A program made the position numbers and the translations under genes. Positions 35,499 through 44,369 of a DNA stretch of 64,000 nt are shown piece by piece (position 1 is the stretch's first letter; each line of letters starts with the position of its first letter). The stretch is from Skermanella mucosa. Lineage in GTDB: Bacteria > Pseudomonadota > Alphaproteobacteria > Azospirillales > Azospirillaceae. The stretch spans positions 1-64,000 of the forward strand of contig NZ_CP086107.1 of the NCBI RefSeq assembly GCF_016765655.2. Direction: 5' to 3'. The notes beneath the pieces were generated by a model. It saw only the letters and a program-made list of their open reading frames with translations. It did not search any database and had not been told where the DNA came from.

Positions 35499-35732
35499 AT
35501 GGCAACGCCCAACAACATTCGCAGGAACGTTCATAACTACCGCAATCGCCTGCGCGCGATTGGCCTGCGCCCCAAGACGATCTGGGTTCCGGACACCCGA
35601 TCCTCCTCATTCGCCGAGCAGCTCCGTCAAGACTCGCTGGCCGTTCGTGATCTCCCCTCCGAGGCCGAGGCGCTCGACTGGATAGAGGACATTATGACGG
35701 AAGATGAACACGACTCCGACAACGATGCCTGA
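35499..35732 (+). CDS. mazE: MazE-family antitoxin
   Basis: 77 residues from ATG 35499, chosen over the ATG at 35487 because GGAGG lies 6-7 nt upstream of it. MATPNNIRRNVHNYRNRLRA, then IGLRPKTIWVPDTRSSSF, resembles the antitoxin-MazE family found beside type II MazF toxins in alphaproteobacteria; the acidic tail (IEDIMTEDEHDSDND) fits a toxin-wrapping segment. It overlaps the toxin gene by 8 bp. Confidence 0.85.
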   Translation: MATPNNIRRNVHNYRNRLRAIGLRPKTIWVPDTRSSSFAEQLRQDSLAVRDLPSEAEALDWIEDIMTEDEHDSDNDA

Positions 35733-36063
35733 GATCAAGCGCGGAGACATCGTTCTCGCTGCGGCCAAGGGAGATTATGGCAAAGTCAGGCCCAACGTCG
35801 TTGTCCAGTCCAACCTGCTGAATCCAACTCACGCAAGTGTCCTTGTCTGCCTGCTTGAATCGAGTTACCTGACCGGCGGCAATGCATTCCGGATTCCAGT
35901 TTCTCCCGCTGCCGGAAACGGACTGGATAGACCATCCGAAATCATGGTGGACAAAGTCGCCGCCCTCAGAGCCGATCGCATCCGCTCCGTGATCGGCCTT
36001 TTGGATGATGAGACGATGACGGCAATTGACCGGGCTCTCCTCGTGGTTCTTGGTCTCGCCTAA
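35725..36063 (+). CDS. mazF: MazF-family toxin (PemK/MazF endoribonuclease type)
   Basis: 112 residues from MPEIKRGDIVLAAAKGD; an ATG at 35704 is possible but deeper inside the antitoxin gene. PemK/MazF marks: RGDIVLA, GKVRPNVVVQSN and ITGLLDD-like IRSVIGLLDDETM, with the Arg-Pro of the catalytic loop. Such toxins cut single-stranded mRNA at short motifs and are neutralised by the upstream antitoxin. Complete and in frame. Confidence 0.88.
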   Translation: MPEIKRGDIVLAAAKGDYGKVRPNVVVQSNLLNPTHASVLVCLLESSYLTGGNAFRIPVSPAAGNGLDRPSEIMVDKVAALRADRIRSVIGLLDDETMTAIDRALLVVLGLA

Positions 36064-36354
36064 CAAAAGCCTTCCCTCCGACGTTGATGAAATGGACGTC
36101 CCCCATTCCCGCCCAGAGGCGGATACACTGCGGCTGGCCGCAATCTTCACAGTCCCGCCGTAAGCGAGTGAGCGGATCATGAAGAAAGGGACGGGAGCAT
36201 CCGTCATCATCATCGTCGGCGGCGTGATGAAGCGTTGGTGAATCGAGGTAGGAATGGCTGGGCTGGCAAGATAGTGAGGTGGTCCTGTAGAACGGGCTCC
36301 CCTCACAGGAGGGGCTCGCTGTGACGCCGATCACCCCCGAAACTGGCCTACTGT

Positions 36355-36620
36355 TCCATGCCGATGCACACCGGGACGGCGGGGAAGAAGCCGGCGATCC
36401 TGCCCAACCTGGGCGGTTCCCTGCCGAACGACACCTTTTCCGAGATCCTCAGAATGCGGACCGTCTGGGTCCCACACTCTCCTATCCTGCCTGCTCGCAG
36501 CACGCGCCCAACGAGCACCTACCGGTGGCGATCGCCCGGGAAGGTCTGGCGATGATGGCCGGACTGCACTGGGACCTGGGGGAAGCCGAGGTGCCGGCCC
36601 GCTGGCGTCGGCGGTGGTGT
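36355..36620 (+). pseudogene. M20-family metallopeptidase, C-terminal fragment with frameshift
   Basis: [38 protein letters not shown], then, in another frame, [14 protein letters not shown] and [18 protein letters not shown]: the end of an M20/ArgE-type peptidase including the late metal-binding His of SQHAPNEH. The shift near 36480 looks like a 2-bp TC duplication. The N-terminal catalytic part is absent; the 290 bp to its left hold no gene. Confidence 0.78.
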
Positions 36621-36644
36621 CCTGAGCCAACTCACCGAGGGTTC

Positions 36645-37262
36645 TCACCCGACGAAGCGGCCGGGATCGGTCGGTCGGAGCAGTTCGAAAACCTCGCTGA
36701 CGACGGCATAGTCGCGATAGCCGCACCGGGCGATGGTCTGGGCCCGCACGATGTCGAAACGGCCGTCCCGGATGAAGTGGTCGTCGATGTGGACGCCGAC
36801 CACTTGGCCGACCGCCAGATAGCGGTCGGTCGGCTGACCGGCGATGTCGTGGAATTCCGTGAAGTGGACGAGGCGGCACTCCAGCGCCGCCGGACTAGCG
36901 GCGACGCGGGGAGGCTTGACCAGCGTCGAGGGCGCCATCTCCAGTCCGGCGAACTCGAACTCGCTTTCGCCGTCCGGCACCTCGCTGGAGGTCTTGTTCA
37001 TGGCGTCCACGAGCGGCAGGGTCACGAGATTGAAGACGAACTCGCGGGTGTCGCGCGCATTGCGCATGCTGTGTTTCAAACCCTCGCTGGTGAATCCCAC
37101 CATGTTTGGCCGGCTCGCCATGGCGTTGAAGAAGCTGTAGGGCGCGACGTTCGGCCGTCCCTCACGGTCCGTCGTCGAGATCCAGCCGATCGGCCGGGGC
37201 GCCACGATCGCCTTGAAGGGATCGTAGGGCAGCCCAGGTCCGTCCTTTGACTGGTAGAACAT
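36645..37262 (-). CDS. flavin reductase-like (FMN-binding split barrel) protein
   Basis: 205 residues from ATG 37262. Split-barrel flavoprotein: FKAIVAPRPIGWISTTDREG, NVAPYSFFNAMASRPNMVGF and FVFNLVTLPLVDAMNKTS are the family's FMN-binding stretches. Members reduce flavin for partner monooxygenases or bind FMN. Last gene of the minus-strand catabolic cluster, 59 bp after the dioxygenase gene. Which oxygenase it would serve is not evident. Confidence 0.88.
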   Translation of the reverse strand: MFYQSKDGPGLPYDPFKAIVAPRPIGWISTTDREGRPNVAPYSFFNAMASRPNMVGFTSEGLKHSMRNARDTREFVFNLVTLPLVDAMNKTSSEVPDGESEFEFAGLEMAPSTLVKPPRVAASPAALECRLVHFTEFHDIAGQPTDRYLAVGQVVGVHIDDHFIRDGRFDIVRAQTIARCGYRDYAVVSEVFELLRPTDPGRFVG

Positions 37263-37321
37263 CCGTTTATCCTTTTCGGGTGCCAGAGGGGCGGGGAGAT
37301 GACCGCCTCCTCCGCTGGTCG

Positions 37322-38233
37322 TCAGGCGAACTGGCGGTCGGCGCCGACCGCCTTGGCCCGAGGCGAGTCGAAGATCCAGTCCGCCATGACCTGGCAGCGC
37401 TTGATCAGCCGGTGCTCGTCGGGGCGGTAGTCCGAGACCGCGTTGTGCAAGGTTCCGATATTCTCCCACATCAGCACGTCGCCCTCGTTCCAGAGATGCT
37501 TGTACCGGTACTTGGGATCGAGCTGATGGGCGAACAGGAATTCCAGCAGTTCGTCGCTCTCGCTTTGCGGGATATCGTTGATCCTGACGGTGTAGCCGGG
37601 ATTGGCGTAGAGCACCCTACGGCCGGTGATGGGGTGGGTGAGGAAGACGGGGTGGGAGACCGGCGGCTTCCGCCGGCGCTGCTCCTCGGTCAGCGGTGGC
37701 CGCGTGCTGCCCTTCTCTCGCCGCATCATCTCCCAGAACTTGTTGAAGTCGTGCAGGGCGGTGGCGCCGTCCAGCCGGGTCCTGATCTCGTCGGGAAGAT
37801 CGTCGTAGGCGGCGTGCATGTTGGCGAACTCGGTGCAGCCGAGCGGCCGCCCGTCCCGGCGCGGGATCTTGATGCCGTACAGCACGTTCGCGAAGGCGAT
37901 CGTGTCGCTGTAGGACATGTCGGTGTGCCAGTCCTGTCCGGCGTCGGCGATCCCGATCGGCTTGCCGTCCTCCACGATGTTGGACAGGATCATTACCTCG
38001 GGGTGCCCCGGCTCCTGGAACGAGTTGGCGACGTTGACCTCAAGGCTGCCGAACCGGGCGCTGAACTGCTTCAAGCTGACGGCGTCGAGGTTCTGTCCCG
38101 GAAAGCAGACGACGCCGTGCTTTCCCAGCGCGTCCAGGACGAGGTCGAAGTCCCCCGAGCCGATCGGCTGGGACAGATCGATGCCTTCGATGGACGCGCC
38201 GAGCGTCTGGCCGCTTGGGATGATCTTGGTCAT
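37322..38233 (-). CDS. TauD/TfdA-family Fe(II)/2-oxoglutarate dioxygenase
   Basis: 303 residues from ATG 38233 (GAGGAG upstream; the TTG two codons earlier is unlikely). Metal ligands H103 and D105 (DWHTDMSYSD) and the distal His (NIGTLHNAVSDYRP), with the 2-oxoglutarate Arg in DEHRLIKRCQV. The family hydroxylates taurine, phenoxyacetates, carnitine precursors or alpha-hydroxy acids, usually releasing a leaving group. The substrate is open; position in a TRAP-linked operon suggests an imported organic acid. Confidence 0.92.
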   Translation of the reverse strand: MTKIIPSGQTLGASIEGIDLSQPIGSGDFDLVLDALGKHGVVCFPGQNLDAVSLKQFSARFGSLEVNVANSFQEPGHPEVMILSNIVEDGKPIGIADAGQDWHTDMSYSDTIAFANVLYGIKIPRRDGRPLGCTEFANMHAAYDDLPDEIRTRLDGATALHDFNKFWEMMRREKGSTRPPLTEEQRRRKPPVSHPVFLTHPITGRRVLYANPGYTVRINDIPQSESDELLEFLFAHQLDPKYRYKHLWNEGDVLMWENIGTLHNAVSDYRPDEHRLIKRCQVMADWIFDSPRAKAVGADRQFA

Positions 38234-38306
38234 TCTCAACTCCTCGGAATTCTCGCTTGGCCCTAGTGGGTTGGTGTGGTCTGGGCTGATTGGGGTCGCG
38301 CCATCG

Positions 38307-39431
38307 TCAGGAGACGGAGGCCTTTGCCGGGTCCAGGTGGAAGGGGACGCCCAGGGAACCGGCCACCTCCTCGAGTTGCCGGATCAGGGTCGATGCCAGG
38401 GGAATGCCGCCCTTCAGCCGCTCGGCCCGGACCCGCTCCTCGATGTCGCCCGGCAGCAGGACGGGCCGTTCCGGATCGATCGGCGGGGTGTCGTGGAGGC
38501 TGTCGGCGACGTCCTCGACATCGCCCAGGAAGGCGGACATGTCGCGGAAGACGCCGGGATCGATGGCGAGGAAGAAGTGGCCGATATTGTCGTCGTTGCC
38601 GGTCTTGACGGTGCCGCGCCGGGAGCCGGCGAAGGTTCCACCGGGGAGGGCCCCGCCCAGGAAATGGACGAGCAGCGCCAGCCCGTATCCCTTGTGGCTT
38701 CCCAGCTCTGGCGTCGCGCCCAGGGGGGTCAGGCCGCCGCCGCCGCGCTGGTAGACCAGCTGGTTGGCCTCGTGCGGGTCGGTCACCGGCCGGCCCTCGG
38801 CATCGACCACCCATCCCGCCGGGAGGGGCGCCGACCTCAGGTGGTGCATCCGGATCTTGTTGCCGGCGGCGGTGGAGGTCGCCATGTCGAAGACGATCGG
38901 CTCGCCCGAAGCGCGCGGCACGCCATAGGCCAGCGGGTTGGTGCCGAGGACGGCTTCCGACGCCCCCGGCGGAACCACGCAGACGACCTTGGTCGAGGTC
39001 GCGACCAGGCTGAGCATCCCGGACCGGGCGGCGAGCCTGGCGTAGTAGCCGGCGGCGCCGAAGTGGCGCGAGTTGCGCACGGTCACCGCCGCGAGGCCGG
39101 TTTCCCGCGCCTTCGCCACCGCCATTTCGGTCGCTTGGACCGACACCGCGAAGCCCAGGCCGCCGCGCGCGTCAATCAGGGCGTGGCCGGCGCCTTCGCG
39201 CTCGACGCGGGGCTTGGCGGTCAGGTCGAACTTGCCGTCCTTCATCCAGACGGAATAGAGCGCCAGCAGCGAGATGCCATGGGTGTCGATGCCGCGCAGG
39301 TCGCAGTCCAGCAGGACCTCCGACGTCACGGCGGCGTCGGCCTCGTCCATGCCCCAGCCACGCAGGATGGCGATGGTCTGGGAACGGACAGCCTCGCTCC
39401 GGATCAGGTGGGTCTTCACTGGCGCGTCCAT
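38307..39431 (-). CDS. Ldh_2-family malate/L-lactate/ureidoglycolate-type dehydrogenase
   Basis: 374 residues from MDAPVKTHLIRSE. Ldh_2 fold marks: LRGIDTHGISLL, RNSRHFGAAGYYARLA (nucleotide and substrate loop), VLGTNPLAYGVPRAS and GSHKGYGLALLVHFLGGALP. These NAD(P)-dependent enzymes oxidise 2-hydroxy acids or reduce 2-oxo acids or imines. It lies between the FAH-family gene and the dioxygenase gene, so a product with a 2-hydroxy acid group is plausible. Confidence 0.9.
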   Translation of the reverse strand: MDAPVKTHLIRSEAVRSQTIAILRGWGMDEADAAVTSEVLLDCDLRGIDTHGISLLALYSVWMKDGKFDLTAKPRVEREGAGHALIDARGGLGFAVSVQATEMAVAKARETGLAAVTVRNSRHFGAAGYYARLAARSGMLSLVATSTKVVCVVPPGASEAVLGTNPLAYGVPRASGEPIVFDMATSTAAGNKIRMHHLRSAPLPAGWVVDAEGRPVTDPHEANQLVYQRGGGGLTPLGATPELGSHKGYGLALLVHFLGGALPGGTFAGSRRGTVKTGNDDNIGHFFLAIDPGVFRDMSAFLGDVEDVADSLHDTPPIDPERPVLLPGDIEERVRAERLKGGIPLASTLIRQLEEVAGSLGVPFHLDPAKASVS

Positions 39432-39553
39432 CGGTGTCTCTCCTTGAAATTCCGGTTCCATGCGGTGGAGGCGGGCGAGCCTCCGGCTTCCGGCGCCTCG
39501 GAGGGGCGCCGGCTCGATGTCTCGACTTTTCGGGATGGCTGGGTTTGGACCGA

Positions 39554-40480
39554 TCAGGTCCGGTCGGAACCGGTCACCGGATTCTCCAGGACGCCGATGC
39601 CGGGGATCTCCATGCGGACGAGGTCGCCCGGCTTGAGGTAGACCGGCGGCGTCCGGAAATGTCCCACCCCGGCCGGCGTGCCCGTCGCCACCACGTCGCC
39701 CGGTTCCAGCGTGACGTAGCGGGTGATGAAGGACAGGATGTAGGGCACCGGGAAGATCAGGTCGTGGGTCGATCCCTCCTGCATCAGGTCGCCGTTGACC
39801 CAGCAGCGGAGTTCGAGGTCGCCGGGATCGGTCAGCTCGTCCCGCGTGACCAGCACCGGCCCCATGGGTGTGAAGCCGTCCATGCTCTTGGCGAAGGTCG
39901 TCTGGGGTGGCGAGACGTCGAACTGGAATTCGCGCGCCGAGACGTCGTTCAGGATCGTGTAGCCGGCGACATGGTCCAGCGCCTCTGCCTCCGAGACGTC
40001 CTTCATCGTACGGCCGATCACCACCGCCAGTTCGACCTCCCAGTCGAGCTTGGTGACGCGGGCCGGGCGGGGGATCGGCGCTCCGGGGCCGATCACCGAG
40101 GAGGGCACCTTGGCGAGCATCCGTGGCTCCTCCTGCCGCGCCAAGCCGCCCTCCGCCGCGTGGGCGCCGTAGTTGCGCCCGACGGCGAGGATCTTGCCGG
40201 GCCGGGGCACGGGGGACAGCATCCTGACGGCCGAGGCATCCAGTCCGGCTTCCCGACCGGCTTCGGAGACCGCCCGCGTCGCCATGCCCAGGTCGCCCCC
40301 GGAGCGCGCCAGGAAGGCGGTCATGTCGGAGGGGACGTGGTATTCCGCCTCAACCGCGGGATCCGGCCGTCCCTGGCGGGTCAGCCACGCGGCCACGGCG
40401 CTCCGGACGTCGACGACGCGCCCCTCTTGGAGCGCCCCTATCCGGGGACCCATTCCGGGATCGTAAGTCACGAGTTTCAT
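39554..40480 (-). CDS. fumarylacetoacetate hydrolase (FAH) family protein
   Basis: 308 residues. The FAH domain has the N-terminal small region, then ILAVGRNYGAHAAEGG, LDWEVELAVVIGRTMKD (metal-binding Glu pair), GYTILNDVSAREFQ, KSMDGFTPMGPVLV and VATGTPAGVGHF. Members cleave or decarboxylate 2,4-dioxo acids and acylpyruvates in the last steps of aromatic and sugar-acid breakdown. Complete, between the Ldh_2 gene and the TRAP genes. Confidence 0.92.
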   Translation of the reverse strand: MKLVTYDPGMGPRIGALQEGRVVDVRSAVAAWLTRQGRPDPAVEAEYHVPSDMTAFLARSGGDLGMATRAVSEAGREAGLDASAVRMLSPVPRPGKILAVGRNYGAHAAEGGLARQEEPRMLAKVPSSVIGPGAPIPRPARVTKLDWEVELAVVIGRTMKDVSEAEALDHVAGYTILNDVSAREFQFDVSPPQTTFAKSMDGFTPMGPVLVTRDELTDPGDLELRCWVNGDLMQEGSTHDLIFPVPYILSFITRYVTLEPGDVVATGTPAGVGHFRTPPVYLKPGDLVRMEIPGIGVLENPVTGSDRT

Positions 40481-40547
40481 GGCGATTGCCTCATTGCATG
40501 CTTTTTGGGACCCGACAGTCCGGTTGGGGTGGGGGCGGGCCGCCGCC

Positions 40548-41849
40548 TCAGCCCAGCAGGTCGGGCAGGAACAGGGTGATCTCGGGGAAGGCGACCAGCA
40601 GCGCCAGGATGATGAGTTCGGTCACCACGAAGGGTGTCACGCCGGCGAAGCCCTCCCGGGTCGTGACGCCGGTGGCGGCCGACGAGATGAAGATGTTCAG
40701 GCCCATCGGCGGCGTGACCAAGCCGATCTCGGCCGTCTTGACGATCAGCACGCCGAACCAGATGCCGTCGAAGCCGAGCCCCGTCATCAGGGCGTAGGTG
40801 ATCGGGACGGTCAGGACGATGATGGCGAACTGGTCCATCAGCATGCCCAGGACCAGGTAGACCGCCAGGATGAGCAGCAGGACGGCGTGCGGCGACAGGC
40901 CGGAGTCCCGGATCCAGACCAGCAGCGTCGTGGTGGTCTGGGTGTAGGAGATGAAGTATCCGAACAGCAGCGCTCCGAAAATGATCGTCACGATCATCGC
41001 CGTCGTCCGCACGGTGTTGCCGACGGCCTGGACGAGGCTGGGGCCGGTCAGCCGCCGCATCATGACGCTGAGCAGCAGGGCTCCCAACGCCCCGATCGCC
41101 CCGACCTCGGTCGGCGTCGCGACGCCGGCGTAGAGCGCGCCGAGGATCAGGATCACGAGGCCGACGATCGGCCACACGTTGCCGGACTGGCGCAACTCTT
41201 CCGTGACGGCTCCCGCGCCGCTGTTCGGCCTGCCCACGCCGGGGGCGAGTTCCGGCTTGCGCCAGACCATGAAGGCGATGGTGATGATGTAGCCGGCGGC
41301 GGTCAGCAGTCCGGGGACCAGTCCCGCCATGAACAGGCGGCCGATCGACTCCTCGGTGATGATCCCGTAGACGACGAAGGCGATCGAGGGCGGGATCATG
41401 ATCGCCAGCGTCCCGGCGATCGAGATCGTGCCGATCGCGAAGCCGCGGTCGTAGCCAAGCGCCTTCATGGTCGGGAAGGCGGCGCTCGATATGGTCGCCA
41501 CCGACGCGGTGCTGCTGCCGGACGCCGCCGCCAGGATCGCGCCCGCCATGACGCAGGCCATGGCGAGGCCGCCCCTGATACGCCGGAGCAGGCGGTTGCA
41601 GGCGATCATGAGATCCTGCGCCAGACCGCCCGCTCCCAGCAGTTCGGACATCAGGACGAACATGGGGATGGTCAGCAGGACGTAGTTGGCGGCGGTCTCG
41701 TGGACGACCTGGCCGAGCAGGCCGTTGACCGTGTCGACATTACTGACCATGAGCAGGCTGAACGTGCCGGCGAGGCCGAGCGCGAACCCGATCGGGATGC
41801 CGATGACGATCAGGGACAGGAGTATGCCCACGCCATATGTGATGATCAT
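40548..41849 (-). CDS. dctM: TRAP transporter large permease DctM
   Basis: 433 residues from ATG 41849 (MIITYGVGILLSLIVIGIPI). Twelve or so membrane spans; family marks include TAANYVLLTIPMFVLMSELL, AASGSSTASVATISSAAFP, GTLAIMIPPSIAFVVYGI and LVTPPMGLNIFI. It forms the sodium-coupled channel of a TRAP importer with DctQ and DctP. DctQ ends 20 bp upstream and the FAH gene follows 67 bp downstream. Confidence 0.95.
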   Translation of the reverse strand: MIITYGVGILLSLIVIGIPIGFALGLAGTFSLLMVSNVDTVNGLLGQVVHETAANYVLLTIPMFVLMSELLGAGGLAQDLMIACNRLLRRIRGGLAMACVMAGAILAAASGSSTASVATISSAAFPTMKALGYDRGFAIGTISIAGTLAIMIPPSIAFVVYGIITEESIGRLFMAGLVPGLLTAAGYIITIAFMVWRKPELAPGVGRPNSGAGAVTEELRQSGNVWPIVGLVILILGALYAGVATPTEVGAIGALGALLLSVMMRRLTGPSLVQAVGNTVRTTAMIVTIIFGALLFGYFISYTQTTTTLLVWIRDSGLSPHAVLLLILAVYLVLGMLMDQFAIIVLTVPITYALMTGLGFDGIWFGVLIVKTAEIGLVTPPMGLNIFISSAATGVTTREGFAGVTPFVVTELIILALLVAFPEITLFLPDLLG

Positions 41850-41869
41850 TGCGGATCTCCCCGTCCGTG

Positions 41870-42424
41870 TCAGTCGTGCGCGTTTCCGATCGGGCGCAGG
41901 GTGGGCGCCGCCGCGTCGACGACGAGCCGAAGCGCCAGCAGCCCGCAGCCGATCGGCACCCAGATCCAGGACCACGCCACCGGCCAGTCGATGACGCCCA
42001 TGATCACCTCGTCGTTGGCCAGCGCCTCGCTGAAGGTCAGCCATCCCCGCCACGTCACGGCGAGAAGATAGCCGGCCGAGACCATCAGCCCGATCCGCGT
42101 GATGGTGTCGGACAGGGGAGCGGGCAGGGCGGCCAGGAGCAGGCGGATCTGGATCGCGCCGCCGGTCCGGTAGCCCCACGGCAGCGCCAGCATGACCATG
42201 GCGACCAGCAGGTAATACTGGGTCAGGTACATCTGGAAGGTGAGGGGGCTGGCGAAGGCGTAGCGCATGATCACGTCGAGCGAGACCAGGACCATCGCCG
42301 TCACCGCCGCGGCGCCGGCGCCGACCGCCGCGACGTTCTCGACGCGCGCCAGCACCTGGTCGACGCGGCCGTGGAACGCGGGGAAAGCCGAGCGCGCGCC
42401 CTCGTCACGGGATGCCAGCGTCAT
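41870..42424 (-). CDS. dctQ: TRAP transporter small permease DctQ
   Basis: 184 residues, four hydrophobic segments, with VLVSLDVIMRYAFASPLTF and MLALPWGYRTGGAIQIRLLL typical of DctQ. Its ATG overlaps the dctP stop (ATGA at 42421-42424). The C-terminus is slightly longer than average. Bridges DctP and DctM in the importer. Confidence 0.92.
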   Translation of the reverse strand: MTLASRDEGARSAFPAFHGRVDQVLARVENVAAVGAGAAAVTAMVLVSLDVIMRYAFASPLTFQMYLTQYYLLVAMVMLALPWGYRTGGAIQIRLLLAALPAPLSDTITRIGLMVSAGYLLAVTWRGWLTFSEALANDEVIMGVIDWPVAWSWIWVPIGCGLLALRLVVDAAAPTLRPIGNAHD

Positions 42425-43482
42425 TGGGCGCCCATCAGGTCGGCGTAGGACTTCAGGACCTCCTCGGCGGGCAGGCCGCGGTCCGACAGCCGCTTGACCC
42501 AGTCGTCGTTGGTAGCGGAGATGCGCTGGTTGATCGACTTCAGCTCATCCGGCGCGAACTGGTAGACCGTCACTCCCTCGGCGGCGAACTCCTCCTCCAA
42601 ATCCTTGGTTTCGGCGTCCATGAACCTGGCGATCGACATCTCGATCCCCTGGCCGCAGTCCATCATCACCTTCTGGACGTCCTGCGGCAGGGTCTTCCAT
42701 TTTCTCGCCTGGATCGAGAAGACGTTGGAGAAGGTGCCGAACTCGCCGTTGGTGCTGACCGCCTTCATGAGTTCGTCGACGTTGAACGGCTTCAGGCTCG
42801 ACAGGGCGGAGATGGTGCCGTCGGCGGTGCCGCGCTCCAGGGCTATGTACATGTCGGCGACCGGGATCTCGGCCGGGGAGGCGCCCAGGGAGGAGATCGC
42901 GAGATTCATGCTGCCACCGGCCGACCGGATCACCTTGCCGCTGAAATCCCCGACGGTCTGGATGGTGCCCTTCGTGGATACCATCTGGTACGGCGGAAAG
43001 GCCATGACCCAGATCGGCACCGCCTTGTTGGCGGCGAACTCCTTGGCCAGCGGTCCGGTCTTGATGGCCTTGGAATAGGCGCCGATGATCCGTTCGGCCG
43101 AATTTCCCAGGCCCGGGAGCATGGAGACGCCGTTGAGGGGCATCTTGTCGCTGACATAGCCGATCGGAATGGGCGCGAGGTCGGCGATCCCGCTGTTGAT
43201 GGATTTCAACAGGTCCGGGGTCCGCGACAGCTGTCCGCCGGGAAAATACTTGAAGTCCACCCGGTCGCCTGTGCCCTCCTTGACGCAGGCCATCCAGGGC
43301 TCGACGCCCTGAGCGGAGAGCACGTGGCTGGTCGGGGTACCGTGGATGACGGTGAGTTCGATCTTGTCCTGGGCCAGCGCGCCAGTAGCCATAGTGATGG
43401 CCATGGTGGCGGCGGCGCCGAAAGCCAGTGGGGCGGACATGAGGGCAGCGGTCGTCAGAAGCGCTTTTCTGAGCGTCGTCAT
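42421..43482 (-). CDS. dctP: TRAP transporter binding protein DctP
   Basis: 353 residues with an Ala-rich signal peptide ending near ATGALAQDK. Mature part: ELTVIHGTPTSHVLSAQGVE, RVDFKYFPGGQLSRTPDLL and VIRSAGGSMNLAISSLGA (the conserved substrate-carboxylate Arg in the latter region). DctP proteins bind organic acids in the periplasm. First gene of the TRAP trio, 97 bp downstream of the GST gene. Confidence 0.94.
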   Translation of the reverse strand: MTTLRKALLTTAALMSAPLAFGAAATMAITMATGALAQDKIELTVIHGTPTSHVLSAQGVEPWMACVKEGTGDRVDFKYFPGGQLSRTPDLLKSINSGIADLAPIPIGYVSDKMPLNGVSMLPGLGNSAERIIGAYSKAIKTGPLAKEFAANKAVPIWVMAFPPYQMVSTKGTIQTVGDFSGKVIRSAGGSMNLAISSLGASPAEIPVADMYIALERGTADGTISALSSLKPFNVDELMKAVSTNGEFGTFSNVFSIQARKWKTLPQDVQKVMMDCGQGIEMSIARFMDAETKDLEEEFAAEGVTVYQFAPDELKSINQRISATNDDWVKRLSDRGLPAEEVLKSYADLMGAQ

Positions 43483-43579
43483 CTCGGTTTCCTCCTGCTG
43501 TGCCGTCGCGGGACGTGGACGCTCTCGACGGCGCCTTTCCCAATCCGCCTCGCGCGGTCGATTGCGTCTGGATCGGTGA

Positions 43580-44203
43580 TTAAAGAGGTTGTCCGGGAGC
43601 CGTGTCGCGCATCGACGGGCGGCTGGAAAAGTCCTCGTGCCAGCGCGCCAGTCCTGGGCGGGACCCTAGCCAATCGTGTTCGGGATGACGGAACAGGATC
43701 CAGGCGACGCAGCATCCGGCCGCGATCGAGGCCAGATCGGCCGGCTTTTCCGGGGATTTGCCCCGGAAAAGCGGAGATGCCTCCTGGAGCGCGTCGAGTC
43801 CGCGCGCCACCGTCGCCAGGTTCTTCTCGATCCAGGCCGGTGACCTTTCGGTCTCGGGGCGGAGGTTCTCCAATCGGACCGCCATGCCCGCGTCCATGAC
43901 GCCATCGGCCAGCGCCGTCAGCGTGCGGACGCGCCAGCGCTCGCCGTCGCCGGCGGGCAGCAGGCTTCCGTCGCCGATCGCTTCGTTCAGGTACTCGCAA
44001 ATGATCGGGGAGTCGTAGATGGCCTCGCCGGCATCCGTCGTCAGCGCCGGAATCTTCGCAAGGGGATTGAGAGCCCACAGGCCAGTATTGGGATCGCGGG
44101 CATTGGTATCGATCACCTCGATCCGAGAAATGATCCCCAATTCGATGGCGGCGACCCTGACCTTGCGAGCGTATGGCGAATTCGCCGAACAGTATAACTT
44201 CAT
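43580..44203 (-). CDS. glutathione S-transferase family protein
   Basis: 207 residues. Thioredoxin-like N-terminus (MKLYCSANSPYARKVRVAA, then NPLAKIPALTTDAGEAIYDS with the cis-Pro and the Asp-Ser glutathione motif) and an all-helical C-terminal half. It is the first structural gene after the divergence with the LysR gene's 3-prime side, oriented into the TRAP operon. A detoxification or isomerase step (maleylacetoacetate isomerase-like) with the FAH-family enzyme is possible but not shown. Confidence 0.92.
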   Translation of the reverse strand: MKLYCSANSPYARKVRVAAIELGIISRIEVIDTNARDPNTGLWALNPLAKIPALTTDAGEAIYDSPIICEYLNEAIGDGSLLPAGDGERWRVRTLTALADGVMDAGMAVRLENLRPETERSPAWIEKNLATVARGLDALQEASPLFRGKSPEKPADLASIAAGCCVAWILFRHPEHDWLGSRPGLARWHEDFSSRPSMRDTAPGQPL

Positions 44204-44271
44204 ATCCTCCCCTCAGCCCGTCTTCGCGGACTTCTTTGCTGGTGTTCCGGGATGAGTTTCCGGATTGCCTA

Positions 44272-44303
44272 TCCCTCATTAATGCCGAGGAATTGATGAG
44301 GGA
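44272..44303. promoter_or_regulatory. inverted repeat upstream of the GST/TRAP operon
   Basis: TCCCTCAT at 44272-44279 and ATGAGGGA at 44296-44303, with TAA and TTG continuing the match partly inward. It lies between the end of the LysR gene and the GST start, in the position expected for a LysR-type activator site. Confidence 0.5.
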
Positions 44304-44369
44304 CAATACGGAAGTTTTGATGGGCCGATCAGTAAAACTGATCAATAGCCGGTATGGCGCCGGCTCGCT

